Shown in pieces: positions 43,377 to 51,649 of a DNA stretch of 64,000 nt (position 1 is its first letter; each line of letters opens with the position of its first letter). A program made the translations under genes and the position numbers. The notes under the pieces were generated by a model. That model saw nothing but the letters and a program-made list of their open reading frames with translations. It made no database searches and was not told the origin of the DNA. Source of the DNA: Syntrophaceae bacterium UBA2280 (GTDB lineage: Bacteria; Desulfobacterota; Syntrophia; Syntrophales; Smithellaceae); the NCBI GenBank assembly GCA_002347685.1, contig DDWS01000046.1, positions 64,817-128,816 of the forward strand, in the 5' to 3' direction.

Positions 43377-44925
43377 CCTAAAGCCGGCTGTCTTCCTGAA
43401 TCGCGACGCCACAATCATCGATACGGTCGGTCTGGCCGCCGGCACGGATCAGATCCGTCTTTTTTCCGACACAATACCCGCTTTACAGATCCTGAGCCGG
43501 AATTATGACCTGTTCGTCCTCGCCCATGAATCCGGCATATCGGACAATCGGGTATCATGCCATCAGGTGGCCGGAGTCAATTTGGCCATTGACGATCTGC
43601 TGCGGAGAAAGTCGGTTCGGATCAAAAAGTGGTATGTGTGCCCCCACAGCGGGAATCATTCCTGCCGCTGCATGACTCCAAACTCCACTTTGATGCAGGA
43701 AGCAGCCGCCCGGTACGGCATCGATTTATCGCAGTCTTTCATGATCGGCAATCATCCCGATGATGTCCGCTGCGGTGAATCAATCGGTGTGTTCGGACTT
43801 TATCTGCTAAGCGGCGGAGGCGCCCGTCATCTCACAGATCTTCCTTCAGATCGCCTTGTCTTTCATTCTCTTCTGGACGCCGCCCACTGGATCGGCAGGC
43901 ATCCGAAACCGGCGGAACAACTTGAGGCGTCCGTCAGGCGTGCCTCAGCCGTAGTCAAACAAGGCGGGCTTGTGGCCTTTCCCACGGAAACCGTTTACGG
44001 ATTGGGCGCGGACGCCTTCAATCCTCAAGCTGTCGCGCGTATCTATGAAGCGAAAGGACGCCCGCTTCACAACCCGCTTATTGTTCACATCTCGGACATT
44101 GAACAATTGGAAAGTCTGGTCGACGACATTCCCCTGACCGCCCGGTCGCTCATCGACCGATTCTGGCCGGGCCCTCTTACACTGGTTTTTCGTAAAAAAA
44201 ACTGCGTACCGGACATCGTCACTGCGGGACACCCGACCGTCGCCGTCCGTATGCCGATTCATCCGCTGGCTGCGAAGCTGATCCGTTTATCTGAAACGCC
44301 TATTGCCGCGCCAAGCGCCAACATTTTCGGTCGGACAAGCGCCACGTCTGCATCACATGTGCTCGAACAACTCCATAACGCCTGTGATGTCCTGATTGAC
44401 GGAGGCGCCTGCCGTATCGGGCTGGAATCCACCGTGGTGTCCGTCGCCGGGCCAAAGCTTGTATTACTCAGACCCGGATCATTGAGCGTAGAAGAACTGG
44501 AAACGGCTGCAGGCACCGACATCTTTACCGGCGCCCCCGCAACCGATCCGGATAAGATGCAAAGTCCCGGCATGTTGACCTCCCATTATCAGACGGTAAC
44601 CCCCCTGTATATCACCAGCGACGCCCATTTTTTTTCTGACCGTCCGGATGTTGGCGTCCTTCTGTTTGAAAATACCCACAGGGCTTTTGCCGGACCAGTC
44701 CGGACGCTCAGCCCATCAGGGGATCTGAAGGAGGCGGCGGTCAATCTCTACACAGCCATGCGCGGCCTCGACGCGCTGGACCTTTGCGCCATCGCCGCAG
44801 AGCTTCTGCCTGAAAGGGGTTTGGGTCTTGCCATCAACGACCGACTCCGAAAAGCTTCCGTTAAATCAAAGATTCTCCATCCAACGTCATGTGCCGCCAT
44901 AACCCGGGGATATGAACCGCTATGA
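43369..44925 (+). CDS. Degenerate HAD domain fused to Sua5/YrdC threonylcarbamoyl-AMP synthase
   Basis: A 518-residue fusion. Residues 1-175 form a HAD phosphatase domain of the GmhB/HisB type: FLNRDATI where the family has FLDRDGTI, a zinc loop CPHSGNHSCRC, and MIGNHPDDVRCG where MVGD is expected. Both catalytic aspartate positions are Asn here, so phosphatase activity is doubtful. From about 195 is a complete Sua5/YrdC domain with GGLVAFPTETVYGLGADAF, KGRPLHNPLIVHI and SANIFGRTSATSA, then a Sua5 C-terminal domain. It would make threonylcarbamoyl-AMP for TsaD. Start at ATG 43369, overlapping DUF4914. Confidence 0.88.
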   Translation: MDNLKPAVFLNRDATIIDTVGLAAGTDQIRLFSDTIPALQILSRNYDLFVLAHESGISDNRVSCHQVAGVNLAIDDLLRRKSVRIKKWYVCPHSGNHSCRCMTPNSTLMQEAAARYGIDLSQSFMIGNHPDDVRCGESIGVFGLYLLSGGGARHLTDLPSDRLVFHSLLDAAHWIGRHPKPAEQLEASVRRASAVVKQGGLVAFPTETVYGLGADAFNPQAVARIYEAKGRPLHNPLIVHISDIEQLESLVDDIPLTARSLIDRFWPGPLTLVFRKKNCVPDIVTAGHPTVAVRMPIHPLAAKLIRLSETPIAAPSANIFGRTSATSASHVLEQLHNACDVLIDGGACRIGLESTVVSVAGPKLVLLRPGSLSVEELETAAGTDIFTGAPATDPDKMQSPGMLTSHYQTVTPLYITSDAHFFSDRPDVGVLLFENTHRAFAGPVRTLSPSGDLKEAAVNLYTAMRGLDALDLCAIAAELLPERGLGLAINDRLRKASVKSKILHPTSCAAITRGYEPL

Positions 44926-45797
44926 ACAGTCCTTTCCTGAATCCGCCTGAAACATCTCCTATCGCCCCAGTTTTGACTGTGAAAGCAAGAGCCTGCGGCG
45001 TCGATTACCAATGGCTGCGCCTCAACGATGAAGGTGATCTTTTCGTGACGCCCCTGGGCATGCCATATCTGGACTATCTAATGCCCAAACGCTGGTATGA
45101 AAACGAAAAGTATATGAGGAATGGCACCCGTCAGCCGGATGGTATCGGGACAGTATATCGCGTAACGGTACAAAACGATAAAAAACGGAAGATGGACCTT
45201 GTCATCAAATTCAGCCGTTTCGCGCAAAGAACCCTGCTGTATACCGCAAGCCGCCTGCCGGAGGGTTTGTCATTCGGTTCAGCCGCCGGGGCACATATCA
45301 ATAACCCGTTTGAGGAATTCGGCCTGTTGTTCAAATTGCGAAGCCACTCAAGACTTCGGGGCACTACGGCGCTTTTGACAAAACGACCTTTGGCCATCTT
45401 CTCTCCGTCGAAAAAATGGAGTCCCGATACTCTGGACCGTTCCCGGTGGCGCTTTGACCGTTCGCTGGAATCGATCAGGCGGGATCAACAGAATGCCGGC
45501 CGGGAGGCGGAGATTGATCTTGATATCTCTCGGGAGTATATTCTCTTGTTTCAATGGGTTAAGGGAGAAAATGCCTGGGATATGTACCAACGGGGACAGT
45601 TAACCGAAGAGCAGATGAACCATCTTACCGCCCGGGTTAAAAATGATCTTGCCCTGGCTTCTTTTCGCGTGCTGGATCACAAACCGCAACATATTATTCT
45701 CCGGTCACGAAGGAATGGTTTTGTTTCTCACAGCGGTGAGCCGGCCTACGCGCTTGTTGATTTTGAAATGCTGGAATTCAGACCCGAATTAGTATAG
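44922..45797 (+). CDS. Hypothetical protein with kinase-like C-terminal motif
   Basis: A 291-residue protein of unknown function. The N-terminal part has a beta-rich segment (GTVYRVTVQNDKKRKMDLVI) whose spacing resembles a nucleotide-binding lobe with a lysine (VIKFSR). The C-terminal part contains RVLDHKPQHIILR followed by ALVDFEML, resembling the catalytic and metal motifs (HxD-like and DFE) of atypical kinases such as the RIO/ABC1/APH fold. A kinase is therefore plausible but not shown. Its start overlaps the Sua5 fusion stop (ATGA), so the two are translated together; a role in RNA or envelope modification is open. Confidence 0.6.
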   Translation: MNSPFLNPPETSPIAPVLTVKARACGVDYQWLRLNDEGDLFVTPLGMPYLDYLMPKRWYENEKYMRNGTRQPDGIGTVYRVTVQNDKKRKMDLVIKFSRFAQRTLLYTASRLPEGLSFGSAAGAHINNPFEEFGLLFKLRSHSRLRGTTALLTKRPLAIFSPSKKWSPDTLDRSRWRFDRSLESIRRDQQNAGREAEIDLDISREYILLFQWVKGENAWDMYQRGQLTEEQMNHLTARVKNDLALASFRVLDHKPQHIILRSRRNGFVSHSGEPAYALVDFEMLEFRPELV

Positions 45798-45839
45798 TCT
45801 TTCGGCTCAAGATCTTCAAACCAACGAGGCGTAAAGAAC

Positions 45840-46223
45840 ATGCAGAAAACGAAGGGACAAATCGAATCAGAAATCAGTGAAGCCGTCACCAAATTTGAAA
45901 AAGAATATATGGGCCGCGGACCGCTGGAAACCAAGTCGTACATCATTGAGGATATGGTTCTTGTCCGGTTGAAGAAAGTACTCACGCCCGCGGAACTGCG
46001 GTTGGCCGCACATTCCGACCGCAAGGACGGACGGGAACTTATCAAACGCGTGCGCATCGCGCTCATGGAGCAGGGCCGTCCTCTTCTGGAAGGCGCCGTG
46101 GAAAAGATTCTCGGCGTGAAAATCAAAAGTCTGCACACAGATATCAGCACCCTGACAGGAGAACGGGTAATCATTTTTTCGCTGGAACAATCGCCGGAAT
46201 ATTCCGACAAAGGCAGGGGTTAG
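45840..46223 (+). CDS. DUF2294-family protein
   Basis: A 127-residue protein of the DUF2294 family. It opens MQKTKGQIESEISEAVTKFE, followed by the conserved YMGRGPLETKSYIIEDMVLV and a late LHTDISTLTGERVIIFSLE segment, which are the family landmarks. No catalytic motif is visible. Members occur in many bacteria, and their function is unknown. It lies 42 bp after the kinase-like gene and is followed by a 320-bp gene-free stretch that contains leader B. Confidence 0.8.
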   Translation: MQKTKGQIESEISEAVTKFEKEYMGRGPLETKSYIIEDMVLVRLKKVLTPAELRLAAHSDRKDGRELIKRVRIALMEQGRPLLEGAVEKILGVKIKSLHTDISTLTGERVIIFSLEQSPEYSDKGRG

Positions 46224-46258
46224 AGAATTTCCGGTATCTTGATTTTCCTGGAATTTTC

Positions 46259-46287
46259 TTGACAGGGAAAAAAATTAGTATTAAAAG
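46259..46287 (+). promoter_or_regulatory. Sigma-70-type promoter of leader B
   Basis: TTGACA at 46259-46264, then 17 bp to a weak TAAAAG at 46282-46287. The -35 and its flank (TTTTCTTGACAGG) match leader C closely. Predicted start near 46294. Confidence 0.6.
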
Positions 46288-46293
46288 TGACAG

Positions 46294-46449
46294 TCAGTTC
46301 ATTGGTGCATTTCCTTAAAGCAAAGCATCAGTAAAAGGGCTTCTTGCGGTGCCTTAGAGTTTTAACGGGCTCTTTATCCTCCGGGAAAAGAGAGCGGAAA
46401 AAATGTCAGGCCTGAAATGATTTTTAAAAGTCATTCCAGGCTTTTTTTT
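46294..46449 (+). ncRNA. Structured leader RNA B with terminator, upstream of P-type ATPase
   Basis: Second copy of the leader element, filling most of the gene-free stretch 46,224-46,543. The 5' part GTCAGTTCA is shared with leader C; a hairpin TGGTGC...GCATCA and a stem around AAAAGGGC follow. P1 is GCCT (46351-46354) with AGGC (46408-46411); inside are TAGAGTTTTAACGGG, P2 (CTCTTT with AAAGAG) and GCGGAAAAAATGT. The terminator stem GCCTGAAATGA (46410-46420) pairs with TCATTCCAGGC (46431-46441), one mismatch, followed by eight T. It again shares the 3' P1 strand. The P-type ATPase ATG is 95 bp downstream. Confidence 0.72.
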
Positions 46450-46543
46450 GATGCCGTTGGAAAGCAACGTGCAAAAGACACGGTAATGAATATCGGCTTG
46501 CGTTGATTGACGCTGGAAAGCATTTTTATAAGGAAATGATTTT

Positions 46544-49258
46544 ATGGAACAACTCATCAGCAAGCACTGGCATCACTGCCCGGCGGATGAAGTCGCTACC
46601 CTGCTTAGCAGCAATACGACAAAAGGCTTATCCCTCTTCGAGGCCAAACGTCGTTTGGAAAAATTCGGCCCCAACATGGTCAGCGCCAAAAAACAAAAAA
46701 GCCGCATCGTGCAGTTTCTGCAGCAGTTTAACCAGCCGCTGGTTTATATTCTGCTCCTGGCCGGTTTCGTCACACTGTTTCTTCGCGAATGGGTCGATTC
46801 CTCCGTAATTTTCGGTGTGGTGATCCTCAATGCAATCATCGGCTACGTTCAGGAAGCCAAAGCCGAACGCGCCATTGAATCGCTCAAACAGATGATGACG
46901 ACCCAGGCCACCGTGCTTCGGGACGGAAAATGGACGTCCTGGGACTCGACACAGCTTGTCGTCGGCGATATCATCAAGCTCCAGTCCGGCGACAAGGTGC
47001 CGGCCGACGCAAGGTTGTTCAACTGCCGTGAACTGCAGGTTGATGAATCCGCCCTCACCGGGGAATCCGTCCCCGTTCTTAAAAAAGCGGAAACGCTCCC
47101 GCCGGAAACCGTTCTCGCCGACCGGCATAACATGGTGTACGCGGGCACGCTGGTGACTTACGGACAGGCCCAGGCGCTCGTCGCCAGCACGGGCGACAAG
47201 ACGGAAACCGGCCGGATCAGCAAGATGCTGGCTTCCGCGGCGGATCTCGCCACACCGCTGACCATAAAAATTGCGGCCTTCAGCAAGGTCCTGCTGATCG
47301 TCATTATGGCGCTGGCCGCCGTGACATTCGCCGTCGGCATGATCCGGGGCGAGACGGCAATCGACATGTTCATGGCCGCCGTCGCTCTGGCCGTGGGCGC
47401 CATCCCGGAAGGGCTCCCCGCTGCCGTGACCATCACACTGGCCATCGGCGTCAACCGTCTGGCCAGAAAAAAAGCCATCATCCGGAAACTGCCCGCCGTG
47501 GAAACGCTGGGCAGCACGACCGTGATCTGCTCGGATAAAACAGGAACGCTCACCGAAAACCAGATGACCGTGCGCAAGGTCTATGCGGGCAAATCGGTTT
47601 ACGGCGTTGAAGGCAACGGTTATGCCCCCACAGGCGATATTCTTTCCGGAAAAGCGCCGTTAAAAACACTTCCTGCCGCGCTTTACGAAACGCTTTTGGC
47701 CGGGCTTCTGTGCAACGATTCGCGTCTGGTCAACGCCGGCAATCTCTGGAGAGTGGAAGGCGATCCGACCGAGGGGGCTCTTCTTTCCGCCGCCGGAAAG
47801 GCGGGCCTGGATTCCAATGCCCTCCATGCAACGCTGCCGCGCATGGATGTCGTGCCTTTCGAGTCCGAGCGGCAGTTCATGGCGACGCTGCATCAATCGG
47901 CAAGCGGCGAAAACGTCATTTATGTGAAGGGCGCGCTTGAAAAAGTATTGGAGGCCTGCTCTGACGCCATGTCGGAAGACGGCGGCATCGCTTTGCTCGA
48001 CAGGGCCGCCGTTCTTGCGGAGGCGACCCGGCTTGCCTCCGAAGGCCTGCGCGTGCTGATTTTCGCCCGCAAGACATGCAGAAAGGATCACATCTACGCC
48101 GAGGACTGTTATTCCGGACTGACGTTTTTAGGCCTGCAGGGCATGATCGACCCGCCGCGAAAGGAAGCCATCCGCGCCGTCAGCGTTTGCCGCGAAGCGG
48201 GCGTGAAAGTTAAAATGATCACCGGCGACCACGCCGCTACAGCTTCAGAAATCGCCCGGCAGCTGGGCATCGGAATCCATCCCGATTCCCCGAATCAGAG
48301 GCCCGCCTCGATAACCGGCGCCCAGCTCGAAACCCTGACGGATGAAGAACTGATTGAAGCTGCTGAAAATACGAGCGTCTTCGCTCGCGTCGCGCCGGAG
48401 CAAAAACTGCGTCTGGTGGAAGCCCTTCAGTCCCGGAATCATATCGTGGCGATGACCGGCGACGGCGTCAATGACGCACCAGCTCTGAAGCAGGCCAATA
48501 TCGGCATCGCCATGGGCATCACCGGCACGGATGTTGCCAAGGAGGCTGCGGATATGGTTCTCACCGACGACAATTTTGCATCCATTACCGCCGCCGTGGA
48601 AGAGGGGCGCCGGATATTCGACAATCTCGTCAAGTTCATCGCCTGGACGCTGCCGACCAACGGCGGCCAGGGGTTGGTCATCCTTGCCTCCATTTTCAGC
48701 GGCACAACGCTTCCCATCCTGCCGGTGCAAATTCTCTGGATCAACATGACGACAGCCGTGTTTCTGGGGCTGATGCTGGCCTTCGAGCCGGGCGAAACGG
48801 ACACCATGAAATATCCGCCGCGCCATCCGGACAGCCCGATCCTGTCAGGCGTCGTGGTCGGCCGGATCATTCTTGTCTCCGTGCTGCTGCTGATGGCGGT
48901 ATTCTCTGTCTTCGCATGGCAGAAAGCCGGCGGGTATCCCCTGGAGGTCGCGCGAACGGTTGCGGTCAACATATTCGTCATGGCAAGTCTCGCCTACCTG
49001 TTCAATTCCAGGTCTTTGACCAAGTCCATGTTCAGACTTGGCGTGTTTTCCAATCCCTGGTTGCTTCTGGGCTGCGGACTGATGATCGTCTTGCAGATTC
49101 TTTTCACTTACGCGCCCTTTATGAACAGGCTTTTTTCCAGCGCGCCGATTTCCGGGAAGGACTGGATCATCGTCATTGTCGTCTCTCTGGCGCTTTACGG
49201 TGTGATCGGAACGGAGAAGTGGCTGCGCCAGCGCGTTTTTATCCGTGAAGGAAAATAA
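46544..49258 (+). CDS. P-type cation-transporting ATPase (P2A, Ca2+-type)
   Basis: Membrane cation pump of 904 residues. All P-type landmarks are present: actuator loop TGESVPVLKK near 170, membrane ion site PEGLPAAVTITLAIG near 288, phosphorylation site CSDKTGTLTENQMTV near 330, and hinge TGDGVNDAPALKQA near 640. There are about ten transmembrane segments, four before and six after the catalytic loops. The PEGLP sequence points to the SERCA/PMR1-like P2A group, so Ca2+ (or Mn2+) is likely, though Na+/K+-type use cannot be excluded. An AAGGAAAT Shine-Dalgarno precedes the ATG. Expression is probably set by leader B. Confidence 0.9.
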   Translation: MEQLISKHWHHCPADEVATLLSSNTTKGLSLFEAKRRLEKFGPNMVSAKKQKSRIVQFLQQFNQPLVYILLLAGFVTLFLREWVDSSVIFGVVILNAIIGYVQEAKAERAIESLKQMMTTQATVLRDGKWTSWDSTQLVVGDIIKLQSGDKVPADARLFNCRELQVDESALTGESVPVLKKAETLPPETVLADRHNMVYAGTLVTYGQAQALVASTGDKTETGRISKMLASAADLATPLTIKIAAFSKVLLIVIMALAAVTFAVGMIRGETAIDMFMAAVALAVGAIPEGLPAAVTITLAIGVNRLARKKAIIRKLPAVETLGSTTVICSDKTGTLTENQMTVRKVYAGKSVYGVEGNGYAPTGDILSGKAPLKTLPAALYETLLAGLLCNDSRLVNAGNLWRVEGDPTEGALLSAAGKAGLDSNALHATLPRMDVVPFESERQFMATLHQSASGENVIYVKGALEKVLEACSDAMSEDGGIALLDRAAVLAEATRLASEGLRVLIFARKTCRKDHIYAEDCYSGLTFLGLQGMIDPPRKEAIRAVSVCREAGVKVKMITGDHAATASEIARQLGIGIHPDSPNQRPASITGAQLETLTDEELIEAAENTSVFARVAPEQKLRLVEALQSRNHIVAMTGDGVNDAPALKQANIGIAMGITGTDVAKEAADMVLTDDNFASITAAVEEGRRIFDNLVKFIAWTLPTNGGQGLVILASIFSGTTLPILPVQILWINMTTAVFLGLMLAFEPGETDTMKYPPRHPDSPILSGVVVGRIILVSVLLLMAVFSVFAWQKAGGYPLEVARTVAVNIFVMASLAYLFNSRSLTKSMFRLGVFSNPWLLLGCGLMIVLQILFTYAPFMNRLFSSAPISGKDWIIVIVVSLALYGVIGTEKWLRQRVFIREGK

Positions 49259-49326
49259 TTCATGCGGTGTAAGATCTTTGTATAAAATGAAATGATAACA
49301 AATAATCTTTGATATAGGAGGACCCA

Positions 49327-49608
49327 ATGGATCCGAACCAACTGTTCAAACAAATGATCGCGTTCAATAAAGCAGTCTCTGACAATAACTTCCGAACGCT
49401 GACCGCCGCGCACGAACAAACGGAAAGAACGGTCAAGCAGTTCTGGGAAAAGTCGCCCCTGTTCCCGGAGGAGGGTAAAAAAGCGGTTGCCGACTGGATG
49501 AAGGCCTATAAAGAATTCTGCGACGGTTTAAAAAGCCGCGTCGATCATATTTTTCAGGAAGCCGAAAAATACATCGGCAATTCGAAACCAACCGATAAAC
49601 AACCATAA
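49327..49608 (+). CDS. Small helical protein, phasin-like
   Basis: A 93-residue protein with an AGGAGGACC Shine-Dalgarno. It is amphipathic and helical throughout (NQLFKQMIAFNKAVSDNNFR; EEGKKAVADWMKAYKEF), with conserved aromatic residues every few turns, recalling small phasin or granule-associated proteins. There is no catalytic motif or membrane segment. It is followed 12 bp later by the zinc-ribbon protein, and the two probably form one unit after the ATPase. Function is unknown. Confidence 0.68.
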   Translation: MDPNQLFKQMIAFNKAVSDNNFRTLTAAHEQTERTVKQFWEKSPLFPEEGKKAVADWMKAYKEFCDGLKSRVDHIFQEAEKYIGNSKPTDKQP

Positions 49609-49620
49609 GGAGGTATTCCC

Positions 49621-49926
49621 ATGATTCCAAGTGACAAAGAAGCAGAATATTTTGCGAGACAGGAGTATGAAAAGCAGCAGAAAATCGAACGTGAAAAACA
49701 CGAAATACTCAAAACCGCAGAACGCGCAAAATTGAAGGAACTTCATTTCATGCGTTGTCCGAAATGCGGCATGGAATTGATTGAAATCGATTACAAAGGA
49801 ACAAAAATCGATAAATGCTCAGAATGCGAAGGCGTCTGGCTGGATGCGGGCGAATTGGAAACAGTGGCCAGAATGGAGAAATCCGGTATGGATAAATTCT
49901 TCATTGCATTCAAAAGACAGCCGTAA
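49621..49926 (+). CDS. TFIIB-type zinc-ribbon protein
   Basis: A 101-residue protein with a charged helical N-terminus (about 1-40) followed by a zinc ribbon: CPKCGMELIEIDYKG and KCSECEGVWLDAGELE, four cysteines in two CxxC pairs. The GVWLDAGELE ending is characteristic of the zf-TFIIB domain group. Bacterial members are of unknown function; nucleic-acid or protein binding is possible. It is preceded by GGAGG. Confidence 0.82.
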   Translation: MIPSDKEAEYFARQEYEKQQKIEREKHEILKTAERAKLKELHFMRCPKCGMELIEIDYKGTKIDKCSECEGVWLDAGELETVARMEKSGMDKFFIAFKRQP

Positions 49927-49963
49927 CGTAAAGGGTGTCTGAAAAACTTCAGATTTTTTTTGC

Positions 49964-49992
49964 TTGACAGGAAGAAGAAAAATCTGTAGTTT
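49964..49992 (+). promoter_or_regulatory. Sigma-70-type promoter of leader C
   Basis: TTGACA at 49964-49969, 17-bp spacer, and TAGTTT at 49987-49992. Start expected near 49999. The 17-bp spacing is shared by promoters A, B and C. Confidence 0.68.
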
Positions 49993-49998
49993 GACCGA

Positions 49999-50162
49999 AA
50001 GTCAGTTCAAAGGTGTCATGATAAAATCTAACACCGGCGAAAGGACCCGCCGCAACCGGCAAGCCTGAGAGTTTGAACAGGCCCTTTTCGTTCAAGAAAA
50101 GGGTGTGGAAGAAAAGTGAGGCTGGGAGCGATCTTAAACGAGATCGTTCCCAGCCTTTTTTT
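49999..50162 (+). ncRNA. Structured leader RNA C with terminator, upstream of purC
   Basis: Third copy. The 5' part GTCAGTTCA leads to two hairpins, GGTGT...ACACC and GGCG...CGCC around AAAGGACC. P1 is AGCCT (50062-50066) with AGGCT (50119-50123); inside are GAGAGTTTGAACAGG, P2 (CCCTTTTC with GAAAAGGG) and GTGGAAGAAAAGT. The 3' P1 strand is again the start of a long terminator, GAGGCTGGGA...TCCCAGCCTT, with a T tract to 50162. purC begins 20 bp later. Purine-related regulation is suggested by this copy, but copies A and B precede non-purine genes. Confidence 0.75.
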
Positions 50163-50181
50163 ATCCCCGAAAGGACAAATG

Positions 50182-51081
50182 ATGAAAGATATTGCCCATA
50201 GCTATCCGTTTCTTCGTCAAGGCAAAGTGCGCGATGTTTACGCAGCGCCGGATCACACACTTCTTCTGATTGTGGCAAGCGACAGGATATCCGCCTTCGA
50301 TCATATTCTTCCCAACACCATTCCGGAAAAGGGGCGAATTTTAACAAAACTTTCCAATTTCTGGTTCAACATGACGAAGGATATCATCGCCAATCATCTT
50401 GTGGACGCAGATCCCCGAATCGACAATTGGACGGACCCCGTGCGCTGGAGCCAAAGCGATCTTAGGGGCCGTAGCGTGATGGTCAGGAAAGCCCAACCGC
50501 TCAAGATTGAAGCCATCGTCCGCGGATACCTGGCCGGGTCGGGATGGAAGGATTATTTAACGAACGGCCGCGTCTGCAGTATTTCTCTTCCAGAAGGACT
50601 CCTCGAAGGAGATAAGCTGCCGGAAGCCATCTTCACGCCTTCAACCAAGGCGGATACTGGAGCTCATGACGAAAACATATCCTTTGAGGAGGCACGGAAT
50701 CTCGTGGGCTCTGACATCGCTTCACAAGTCCGGGACGTCTCCCTTAAACTTTACAATTTCGCGGAGGCTTACGCCAGACAGCGCGGCATCATCATTGCCG
50801 ACACCAAATTCGAATTCGGTCTGACCGATGACGGGCTGATTCTGATCGATGAACTCTTCACGCCCGACTCGTCGCGTTTCTGGCCTGCAAACTCCTACCG
50901 GCCAGGATCGTCGCCGCCAAGTTTCGACAAGCAGTTTGTCCGCGATTACCTGGAAAACACCCATTGGAACAAGCAACCCCCCGCACCCCCGCTGCCTGTG
51001 CACATCGTCTTTAAGACGGCGGAAAAGTATAAAGAGGCGCTCAGACGCCTGACGGATTATTCTCAGGAGGCAAAAGCATGA
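50182..51081 (+). CDS. purC: Phosphoribosylaminoimidazole-succinocarboxamide synthase
   Basis: Joins aspartate to CAIR in purine synthesis. The SAICAR-synthetase fold is clear in about 299 residues: GKVRDVYAAPDHTLLLIVAS near the N-terminus, IVRGYLAGSGWKDY near 115, and the late FGLTDDGLILIDELFTPDSS. The C-terminal end is extended by the usual helical part. Two ATGs are adjacent (50179, 50182); I choose 50182 because AAGGA lies six bases upstream. Its stop overlaps the purE start. Leader C with its terminator precedes it. Confidence 0.93.
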   Translation: MKDIAHSYPFLRQGKVRDVYAAPDHTLLLIVASDRISAFDHILPNTIPEKGRILTKLSNFWFNMTKDIIANHLVDADPRIDNWTDPVRWSQSDLRGRSVMVRKAQPLKIEAIVRGYLAGSGWKDYLTNGRVCSISLPEGLLEGDKLPEAIFTPSTKADTGAHDENISFEEARNLVGSDIASQVRDVSLKLYNFAEAYARQRGIIIADTKFEFGLTDDGLILIDELFTPDSSRFWPANSYRPGSSPPSFDKQFVRDYLENTHWNKQPPAPPLPVHIVFKTAEKYKEALRRLTDYSQEAKA

Positions 51082-51602
51082 CAGCACCAAATCTGACCCT
51101 AACACCCCTTGTGTCCGTTGTGATGGGAAGCGCGTCTGACTACAGTGTAATGAGAAGCGCCGCTTCCGTTCTGTCTGATTTTAGTGTACCGCACGAGGTT
51201 CGTGTGATCTCGGCACATCGCACGCCTGACGTCGCGCATGCGTTCTGCGCGGGCGTAAAAGAAAGGGGGCTGAAGCTGATCATCGCCGCCGCCGGAAAGG
51301 CGGCACACCTGGCGGGTGTTCTGGCCGCCTCTACCACAATCCCGGTGATCGGTGTGCCGATGAAAACATCCGATCTTGGAGGTCTGGATTCCCTGTTGTC
51401 AATGGTTCAAATGCCGGCCGGCATCCCGGTGGGCACGGTGGCTATCGGCGAGGCGGGCGCGAAAAACGCCGCTTACTTCGCGGTAGCGATTCTGGCGCTG
51501 TCCGACATGGCGCTGGCCTGCAAACTTGAGGATTACCGGTGCAAAATGGCCGATGAAGTTAAACAGGCGGACGAAAGAATCCGGGAAGGCCGCGAATCCT
51601 GA
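51078..51602 (+). CDS. purE: N5-carboxyaminoimidazole ribonucleotide mutase (class I PurE)
   Basis: Rearranges N5-CAIR to CAIR. The 174-residue protein shows VVMGSASDYSVMRSA near the N-terminus, the catalytic histidine in VISAHRTPDVAH and GKAAHLAGVLAASTTIPV near 75, then SLLSMVQMPAGIPVGTVAIG. These are class I features, which normally require PurK, and no purK is near. It overlaps purC by 4 bp (ATGA). The next gene, a gamma-carbonic-anhydrase-like protein, could assist CO2/bicarbonate supply; that is inference. Confidence 0.93.
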   Translation: MTAPNLTLTPLVSVVMGSASDYSVMRSAASVLSDFSVPHEVRVISAHRTPDVAHAFCAGVKERGLKLIIAAAGKAAHLAGVLAASTTIPVIGVPMKTSDLGGLDSLLSMVQMPAGIPVGTVAIGEAGAKNAAYFAVAILALSDMALACKLEDYRCKMADEVKQADERIREGRES

Positions 51603-51649
51603 TGGCACTGAGGCATCCTGTCAACGATTAAGCATAAAGAGAAATGATC

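Noticed and set aside
49999..50162. Leader C as a ZTP, TPP or glycine riboswitch
   Set aside because: A purC leader made ZTP attractive, but the CCGCCUGGGCA-type ZTP core, the TPP CUGAGA/ACCC pair and the glycine tandem core are not found in the right arrangement.
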